64,000 nt of DNA, from contig NZ_ATVD01000005.1 in assembly GCF_000420545.1 (NCBI RefSeq), positions 124,001 through 188,000 on the forward strand, written 5' to 3'. The first letter of the stretch is position 1; every line of letters begins with the position of its first letter. The position numbers and the translations under genes were made by a program. Shown here piece by piece: positions 58,854 through 64,000 of this stretch. This DNA comes from Arenimonas oryziterrae DSM 21050 = YC6267 (GTDB lineage: Bacteria > Pseudomonadota > Gammaproteobacteria > Xanthomonadales > Xanthomonadaceae). The notes below the pieces were generated by a model. It was not told the origin of the DNA. It did not search any database and worked only from the letters and a program-made list of their open reading frames with translations.

Positions 58854-60163
58854 CAGCGATCCACCATCAGGGCTTCGATGTCGTCGATCCTCTTCGGTAC
58901 GGCATCGGTCAGTACGCGATGTCCGTCCTTGGTCACCAGCACATCGTCCTCGATGCGGATGCCGATGCCCTGGTATTTCGCCGGTACGCCCTTCGTGCCC
59001 GGTGCGATGTACAGCCCCGGTTCGATCGTGAAAACCATGCCGGGCTCCAGCTCGCGATAGTCGCCGGCGAGTTTGTATTCGCCGACATCGTGCACGTCCA
59101 GGCCGATCCAGTGGCCGGTCTTGTGCATATAGAACTTCTTGTACTCGCCCGAGGCCAGGTTCTGCTTGAGCGTGCCCTTGAGCAAACCCAGCGACAGCAG
59201 GCCTTCGGTCAGCGTGGCGACTGCCGCATCGTGCCCGGCGATCCAGGCCTTGCCCGGGCGCGCCTGTTCCAGCGCCGCCTGCTGGGCGTCGAGCACGACC
59301 TGGTACAGCGCCGCCTGCTCTTTCGAATAGCGGCCATTCACCGGCCAGGTGCGCGTGATGTCGGAGGCGTAGTTCGCAAATTCCGCACCGGCATCGACCA
59401 GCAACAGTTCGCCGTCCTGCATCCGCGCATTGTTCGCGCGGTAGTGCAGGACACAGCCGTTGCTGCCGGCGCCGACGATCGGTTCGTAGGCGGCGACGGC
59501 GTTGTTGCGGCGGTACGCATGCTGCAGCGCCGCCTCGATTTCGTATTCGTGCGCGCCCGGCCGCGTGGCGCGCATCGCTGCGACCTGCGCTTCGCAGGCG
59601 ATGTCGGCGGCGCGTTGCATGAGCTTGATTTCGCCGGCGCTCTTGAACAGGCGCAGCTCATGCAGCAGATGACCCAGCTCGAGGAATTCATGCGGCGGCT
59701 GCGCGCCCTGGCGCACCTGGGCGCGCACGCGGTTGAGCCAGCCGATGAGCTTGAGATCGAAATCGGTGTCGCGTCCGAAGTGGTAGTAGACGCGCGTGCG
59801 GCCTTCGAGCAGGCCCGGCAGGATGTCGTCGAGATCCGAGATCGGATACGCATCGTCCATACCGAATTGTTCGATCGCGCCCTCCTGTCCGGCGCGCGGG
59901 CCGTCCCAGGCTTCCTTTTCGGCATCGCGCTCGCGCGAAAACAGCAGGCATTCGCCGTGTTTCCGTCCCGGCACCAGCACCAGCACCGCTTCCGGCTCCG
60001 CGAATCCGCTCAGATACCAGAAGTCGCTGTCCTGCCGGTACGGATAGTGCGTGTCCTTGCTGCGGATCCGCTCAGGCGCCGCGGGCAGGATCAGGATCGC
60101 GTCGTCGTCGGCCATGCGCATGAGCTGCTTGCGGCGTCTGGCGAATTCGGCGGGCTTGATCAT
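58853..60163 (-). CDS. pepP: Xaa-Pro aminopeptidase PepP (M24B)
   Basis: Manganese peptidase that removes N-terminal residues before proline. The 436-aa product begins MIKPAEFARRRKQLMRMADD. The pita-bread domain holds the metal ligands in LLLVDAGAEFANYASDITRT (two Asp), KTGHWIGLDVHDVGEY (His), FTIEPGLYIA (Glu) and GIGIRIEDDVLVT (Glu). No clear ribosome-binding site precedes the ATG, where the bases are pyrimidine-rich. It follows ygfB by 36 bases on the same strand, as in E. coli. Confidence 0.96.
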   Translation of the reverse strand: MIKPAEFARRRKQLMRMADDDAILILPAAPERIRSKDTHYPYRQDSDFWYLSGFAEPEAVLVLVPGRKHGECLLFSRERDAEKEAWDGPRAGQEGAIEQFGMDDAYPISDLDDILPGLLEGRTRVYYHFGRDTDFDLKLIGWLNRVRAQVRQGAQPPHEFLELGHLLHELRLFKSAGEIKLMQRAADIACEAQVAAMRATRPGAHEYEIEAALQHAYRRNNAVAAYEPIVGAGSNGCVLHYRANNARMQDGELLLVDAGAEFANYASDITRTWPVNGRYSKEQAALYQVVLDAQQAALEQARPGKAWIAGHDAAVATLTEGLLSLGLLKGTLKQNLASGEYKKFYMHKTGHWIGLDVHDVGEYKLAGDYRELEPGMVFTIEPGLYIAPGTKGVPAKYQGIGIRIEDDVLVTKDGHRVLTDAVPKRIDDIEALMVDR

Positions 60164-60199
60164 GGGAGGAAAGCGACAGTCAGGAGGGAAACGCGGGAA

Positions 60200-60751
60200 T
60201 CAATTCAGGGAGCGGCGATGTCGCGGTCCGAGCACACAGTCGCTGTGCAGCAGCAGCGCGGCGACGCGGACGAATTCGGCGACTTCTTCCAGCGCCTCCT
60301 CATCCGATTCCGGGTCGTCGTAGGCCAGGTCGCTGGCGGCGATGCGGCTGAGGTCGCCGAGGGCGTCGCGGGATTCTTCCGACAACGGCGGCTCGGCACC
60401 GGCCGCCAGGCCGAAACCGCCCAGGAAGCCGCGGCACCAACCCAGCAAGGCATCGCCACGCTCGGACACCGACAGATCCGGGTCGGGCATCAGCAGCTCG
60501 AAACCGAAATCGGGAGACTCGAGCAGCAGCGCCGTCGCCCGGAACATCTGGTCGAGCGCGGAGTCCGGCTCGACGTCGTCGAGGTCGGAATCGGCCATGA
60601 CCAGGGCCAGCCAGTCCTTGCGCGACGGCGTTGCGCCGCCGGAAAGATAGCCGCACAGCGAACCATGCAGCTCCGCCGCATCGGTACCCAGACGCAAGGC
60701 TTCGGCCTGGGCAGTGACCTCGGCATACAGGGGCAGATCGATCTCGGTCAT
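60200..60751 (-). CDS. ygfB: YgfB/YecA-family (UPF0149) protein
   Basis: Small acidic cytoplasmic protein. In Pseudomonas a YgfB homologue influences beta-lactamase regulation; the biochemical role is otherwise unclear. The ATG at 60751 (MTEIDLPLYAEVTAQAEALR) gives 183 aa. Family stretches are AAELHGSLCGYLSGG, LLGWCRGFLGGFGLAAG and SDEEALEEVAEFVRVAALLL. A TAGAAT at 60782-60777 is a possible -10 on the minus strand. The ygfB-pepP pairing is conserved in gammaproteobacteria. Confidence 0.92.
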   Translation of the reverse strand: MTEIDLPLYAEVTAQAEALRLGTDAAELHGSLCGYLSGGATPSRKDWLALVMADSDLDDVEPDSALDQMFRATALLLESPDFGFELLMPDPDLSVSERGDALLGWCRGFLGGFGLAAGAEPPLSEESRDALGDLSRIAASDLAYDDPESDEEALEEVAEFVRVAALLLHSDCVLGPRHRRSLN

Positions 60752-60814
60752 GGGACGGCCAACGCGGGGATCAGCCATTCTAGCAAGCCCCGCCAGCCCG
60801 CTGGCGCGCTCGGC

Positions 60815-60843
60815 TTGTGGCCTTGCGGGCACACCCCTAGACT
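60815..60843 (+). promoter_or_regulatory. Candidate promoter of the GGDEF-EAL gene
   Basis: TTGTGG (60815-60820) and TAGACT (60838-60843) are separated by 17 bases. Transcription would start near 60850, 13 bases before the ATG at 60863. Both hexamers are partial matches. Confidence 0.4.
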
Positions 60844-60862
60844 GCAACGGGGCCTAAGGCGA

Positions 60863-63211
60863 ATGCGGGAGTTGCCAGACGTGCGGGCAAGATCAGGGGT
60901 GGCCAAGATTCCGGTAACCTCGGCGCGTCGCCTCTGGGCCGTGCTCGTGCCGACGGCATGGCTGGGCTTGCTGCTCTCGCCTGTCGCCGTCGCCGCGCCG
61001 AGCGAGGCGAGCAAGTATCTCCCCGCGTCCCAGATCGCGCTGCTGATCATCGCCGCCATGCTGGCCTGGCTGCTGTGGTGGGTCATGCGCAAGCGCCGCC
61101 AGCAGGAAAAAACCCTGCTCGCCGAAATCCGCGAACGCGAGGCGCGCCTGAACCTGGCGCTGTGGGGCTCGGGCGACGAATTCTGGGACTGGAACATCCG
61201 CGAGAACAGCGTTTACCGTCTCGGCGCCAGCCAGCTGCTCGGCCAGGGCTCGATGGATTCGATGAGCACGGACGACTGGCGCACGCACTCGATCCATCCC
61301 GACGATCTGCCGCGCGTGCAAAAGCTGCTGCAGGAACACATCGTCGGCCACTCCGAGCTATACGAGTCCGAGCACCGCATCCGCAACGTGCGCGGCGAAT
61401 GGATCTGGGTACGCGCCCGCGGCAAGGTCGTCGAACGCGACGCCGGCGGCAGCCCGCTGCGTCTGGCCGGCACCGCGCGCGACATCACCCTGATCCGCCG
61501 CGCCGAACGCGAACGCCGCGTCGCGCTGGAAGTGCTGCGGTCGATGAGCGAGGCGGTCGGCGTGATCGACCTCGATTTCCGTTTCATTTCCGTCAACCCT
61601 GCGTTCTCGCGCATCACCGGCTACAGCGAAGAAGAGGTCGTCGGCCAGAACAGCCGGCTGCTCGACTCCAGCCAGCACAGCAGCGACTTCTACCGCCGCG
61701 TGCGTGACATCCTCGAACGCACCGGTCACTGGGCCGGCGAGATGTGGCAAAAGCGCAAGGACAGCGAAGAATTCCTCGGCTGGATCGAGATGAGCGAAGT
61801 GCGCGATGCCCAGGGCATGCGCAGCCATTTCGTCGCCGTGGTCAACGACATCACCGACAAGAAGCGCGCCGAGCAGGAACTGCGCTATCTCGCCAACTAC
61901 GACACGCTGACCGGCCTGCCCAACCGCGCCCTGCTCTCCGAGCGACTGGGCCGCGCGATCGTGCGGGCACGCCGGCAGGAAACGCGCGTCGCCGTGCTGT
62001 TCCTGGACCTGGATCGCTTCAAGGACATCAACGACTCGCTCGGCCATGCCGCCGGCGACCGCCTGCTGAAAGCCGCCGCGACGCGCCTGCAGGCCACAGT
62101 GAGCGCGTCCGACACCGTCGCGCGCCTGGGCGGCGACGAATTCACTGTCGTGCTCGAGGATGTCGAGAGTCTGCCCGCAGTCGAACGCATGGCCCGCGAA
62201 ATCCTCAATGCGTTCTCGATGCCGCTGGAAGTCGACGAGCGCCACGACGTCAGCATCACGCCTTCTCTCGGCATTAGCCTGTATCCCGACCATGCCCTGG
62301 TGCCGACCGACCTGCTGAAATTCGCCGACACCGCGATGTACCAGGCCAAGGCCGAAGGTCGCAACACCTACCAGATCTACAACGAAACCATGGATGCCGA
62401 GTCGCGCCGGCGTGCGACGGTGCTCGCGTCGCTGCGCAAGGCGCTCGACCGCGGCGAGTTCCGCCTGGTGTTCCAGCCGCGCATGGCGCTGGCCGACGGC
62501 CGCATCACCGGTGTCGAGGCACTGCTGCGCTGGCACAGCGCCGAACTGGGTGAGATCAGCCCGGTCGTGTTCATTCCGCTGGCCGAAGAAAGCGGCCTGA
62601 TCCTGCCGATCGGCGAATGGGTGCTGGAAGAGGCCTGCCAGACGCTCAAACGCTGGCGCAATCACGGCCTGACCGAGCTTTCGATCGGTATCAATGTCTC
62701 GGTCTTGCAGTTGCTGCGCTCGAACCTGCCCGAACACCTGACCCAGGTGATCGAGGACACTGGCGTGCCAGCCAATCGCATCGAACTGGAAGTGACCGAG
62801 TCGATGGTCATGCAGAACGCCGAGCAGACCACCAACGTGCTCAACGAGCTGCGCAAGATCGGCGTGAGCCTGGCGATCGACGACTTCGGCACCGGCTATT
62901 CCTCGCTGGTCTACCTCAAGCGCCTGCCGATCGACACGCTGAAGATCGACAAGGAATTCATCGGCGACCTCACCCGCGACCCCGACGACGAGGCGATCAC
63001 CGCAACGGTGATCACCATGGGTCATTCGCTGGGCCTGAACGTGATCGCCGAAGGCGTGGAAACCGAGCAGCAACTGAGCTACCTGCGCGAACAGGGCTGC
63101 GACGAGATCCAGGGCTTCTGGCTGTCGCCGCCGCTGGATTCGCATCGCTGCCTGGCCTTCATCCGCAGCTGGCAGCCCGGCACGGTGGCGGCGATTCCCG
63201 CCCCGTACTGA
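60863..63211 (+). CDS. Membrane-anchored PAS-PAS-GGDEF-EAL cyclic-di-GMP regulator
   Basis: Predicted bifunctional or EAL-dominant c-di-GMP enzyme. ATG 60863 (MRELPDVRARSGVAKIP) has TAAGGCGA just upstream; GTG 60899 is an alternative. The 782-aa product has two hydrophobic segments (about 26-45 and 55-75), a PAS domain with the PAS-fold WDWNIRENSVYRLGASQLLG (about 95-215), a second PAS (about 225-340, FISVNPAFSRITGYSEEEVV), GGDEF (motif RLGGDEF near 424) and EAL (VEALLRWHS near 551, DDFGTGYSSLVYLKRLPIDT). The GGDEF motif is intact, but the inhibitory RxxD site five residues before it reads SASD. The EAL catalytic residues appear present. Confidence 0.93.
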   Translation: MRELPDVRARSGVAKIPVTSARRLWAVLVPTAWLGLLLSPVAVAAPSEASKYLPASQIALLIIAAMLAWLLWWVMRKRRQQEKTLLAEIREREARLNLALWGSGDEFWDWNIRENSVYRLGASQLLGQGSMDSMSTDDWRTHSIHPDDLPRVQKLLQEHIVGHSELYESEHRIRNVRGEWIWVRARGKVVERDAGGSPLRLAGTARDITLIRRAERERRVALEVLRSMSEAVGVIDLDFRFISVNPAFSRITGYSEEEVVGQNSRLLDSSQHSSDFYRRVRDILERTGHWAGEMWQKRKDSEEFLGWIEMSEVRDAQGMRSHFVAVVNDITDKKRAEQELRYLANYDTLTGLPNRALLSERLGRAIVRARRQETRVAVLFLDLDRFKDINDSLGHAAGDRLLKAAATRLQATVSASDTVARLGGDEFTVVLEDVESLPAVERMAREILNAFSMPLEVDERHDVSITPSLGISLYPDHALVPTDLLKFADTAMYQAKAEGRNTYQIYNETMDAESRRRATVLASLRKALDRGEFRLVFQPRMALADGRITGVEALLRWHSAELGEISPVVFIPLAEESGLILPIGEWVLEEACQTLKRWRNHGLTELSIGINVSVLQLLRSNLPEHLTQVIEDTGVPANRIELEVTESMVMQNAEQTTNVLNELRKIGVSLAIDDFGTGYSSLVYLKRLPIDTLKIDKEFIGDLTRDPDDEAITATVITMGHSLGLNVIAEGVETEQQLSYLREQGCDEIQGFWLSPPLDSHRCLAFIRSWQPGTVAAIPAPY

Positions 63212-63255
63212 TGGCTCGTATTGACCCGCAACCGGCCCGCGCCTAAGGTGCCCCG

Positions 63256-63471
63256 ATGACCGACCTCCACGTCCAGCTGCAGCAACTCGCCTTGCGCGTG
63301 GACAAGCTGCTCGAAATGACGCGTCGCCTCGCCGACGAGAACCGCAGCCTGCGCCAGGGCCAGGAACAGCTGGTCAGCGAGCGTGCGCAACTGCTGAGCA
63401 AGAACGAGCTGGCCCGTTCGCGGGTCGAGGCGATGATCAACCGCCTCAAGTCCCTGGAGAACAACGCGTGA
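63256..63471 (+). CDS. Small coiled-coil protein, ZapB-like (TIGR02449 family)
   Basis: The 71-aa product is almost entirely one coiled coil (QLQQLALRVDKLLEMTRRLA, then LRQGQEQLVSERAQLLSKNE). It resembles the TIGR02449 family found directly before zapA in many gammaproteobacteria and is similar in form to ZapB. A role as a cell-division accessory protein is inferred from this position. It overlaps zapA by four bases (GTGA, 63468-63471). Confidence 0.85.
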   Translation: MTDLHVQLQQLALRVDKLLEMTRRLADENRSLRQGQEQLVSERAQLLSKNELARSRVEAMINRLKSLENNA

Positions 63472-63767
63472 GCGAGCCGGTCAACGTCAAGATCCTCGAC
63501 CGCGAGTTCACCGTCGGCGTCGAACCCGACGAACGCGACAGCCTCATGGCCGCCGCGCACCTGCTCGACGCGCGCATGCGCGAGATCCGCGGCAACAACA
63601 AGATGGCCGCACTCGACCGCGTCGCGGTGCTGGCCGCACTCAATCTCGCGCACGAACTGCTGCAAAGCAAGAACGTCGACCAGTCGCACGACCAGGAAAT
63701 GGTCCGCACGCTCGGCGAGATGAACCGCAAGCTCGACGGCCTGTTCGAAACTCTCGCGTCGCGCTGA
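63468..63767 (+). CDS. zapA: Cell division protein ZapA
   Basis: FtsZ-ring-associated protein that bundles FtsZ filaments. It starts at GTG 63468, coupled to the upstream coiled-coil gene, and encodes 99 aa. It begins with VNVKILDREFTVGVEPDERD, followed by LLDARMREIRGNNKMAALDR and VAVLAALNLAHELLQSK, the dimerisation helix and globular head of the family. The gene stands directly upstream of 6S RNA, the usual gammaproteobacterial order. Confidence 0.94.
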   Translation: MSEPVNVKILDREFTVGVEPDERDSLMAAAHLLDARMREIRGNNKMAALDRVAVLAALNLAHELLQSKNVDQSHDQEMVRTLGEMNRKLDGLFETLASR

Positions 63768-63841
63768 ATCGCCACCGACCCCTGCCCTTTCCGCGCCATT
63801 CGTCCGCGCGCGAAAAACGCAATGTTCACGAAAAAAATTTG

Positions 63842-63865
63842 CGCCGGCGCTATACTTCGCCGGCG
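63842..63865 (-). terminator. Hairpin with T-tail for minus-strand transcription, with a -10 box in its loop
   Basis: CGCCGGCG (63842-63849) and CGCCGGCG (63858-63865) form an 8-bp stem around an 8-base loop. Read on the minus strand it is followed by CAAATTTTTTT, the layout of a Rho-independent terminator that would stop transcription entering from the right. The loop contains TATACT, the -10 of 6S RNA on the plus strand. Confidence 0.45.
63851..63856 (+). promoter_or_regulatory. -10 box of 6S RNA
   Basis: TATACT (63851-63856) matches five of six -10 positions and would start transcription near 63863. The -35 region is an A-rich stretch without a clear hexamer. Confidence 0.5.
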
Positions 63866-64000
63866 TCCTCTGCCGTGTTTGACAGCCTGCGCTAACATAC
63901 GCCTTGTCCCATAAACACGACCTGGGAATCTGCTGCCACCGCTGTGTGCATGTCCGCCGCGTTGCGGAAAGCCTGATGGGGTGGCACGGGTACCCACTTG
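63863..64000 (+). ncRNA. ssrS: 6S RNA, 5' part (cut by window end)
   Basis: Regulatory RNA that binds the housekeeping RNA polymerase by imitating an open promoter. It lies directly after zapA, the conserved place of ssrS. The apical part GTGTGCATGTCCGCCGCGTT followed by GCGGAAAGCC matches the 6S terminal region (GAGCATGCTCGG...CCGAGAAGCC in E. coli), with a TCCGC/GCGGA stem. The 5' end is inferred from the TATACT box. About 138 nt are visible out of an expected 180-200. Confidence 0.86.

Overview
The window is GC-rich, tightly packed bacterial chromosome. It most likely comes from a gammaproteobacterium of the order Lysobacterales (Xanthomonadales). Three things point there: a type II secretion operon in the E-F-G-H-I-J-K-L-M-N-D order known from Xanthomonas xps; a division/cell-wall (dcw) cluster with no murD between mraY and ftsW; and the neighbourhoods rsmI-rnpB-mraZ, xerD-dsbC-purL and ygfB/pepP. 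Most genes overlap by 1, 4 or 8 bases, so translational coupling is the rule. No phage, insertion sequence, CRISPR array or tRNA was seen.

Layout. 1-14844 (minus): the dcw cluster read from mraZ down to a truncated ftsZ, with a recognisable MraZ operator and promoter in front of mraZ. 15222-15580 (minus): RNase P RNA. 15606-20542: rsmI, diverging from an lpoA-like lipoprotein gene, yraN, a DUF457-like membrane hydrolase gene and a GlcD-type flavin dehydrogenase gene. 20545-28715 (minus): one long apparent operon glyA - TonB-C-like protein - nrdR - GNAT - ribD - ribE - ribB(X) - ribH - nusB - thiL - pgpA. 28895-31434 (plus): ettA and pyrF.

31418-46563 (minus): the complete eleven-gene T2SS operon gspE to gspD, running without a gap into a five-gene surface-polysaccharide block (ABC-2 permease, Wzt-type ATPase, two GT2 glycosyltransferases, one methyltransferase). 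46673-52618 (minus): purL, dsbC and xerD. 52664-58115: an RDD membrane protein, an unknown membrane protein, lptG/lptF, and diverging pepA-holC. 58123-60751: a REP-like palindrome, a GC-poor cysteine-containing exported protein of unknown function, pepP and ygfB. 60863-64000 (plus): a PAS-PAS-GGDEF-EAL regulator, a ZapB-like coiled-coil protein, zapA and the 5' part of 6S RNA, cut by the window end.

Together the window holds peptidoglycan precursor synthesis and septation (dcw, zapA, lpoA-like), envelope biogenesis (lptFG, O-antigen-type export, T2SS), flavin/thiamine/one-carbon/nucleotide metabolism, and RNA-level housekeeping (rnpB, 6S, rsmI, rsmH, nusB, ettA). I found no wholly new system. 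The points most worth following are the missing murD (which suggests the MurD2/MurL L-glutamate route), the direct coupling of T2SS to a polysaccharide exporter, a GspE without its zinc-binding cysteines, a RibA-like domain without its zinc cysteines, and the GC-poor exported gene coupled to pepP.
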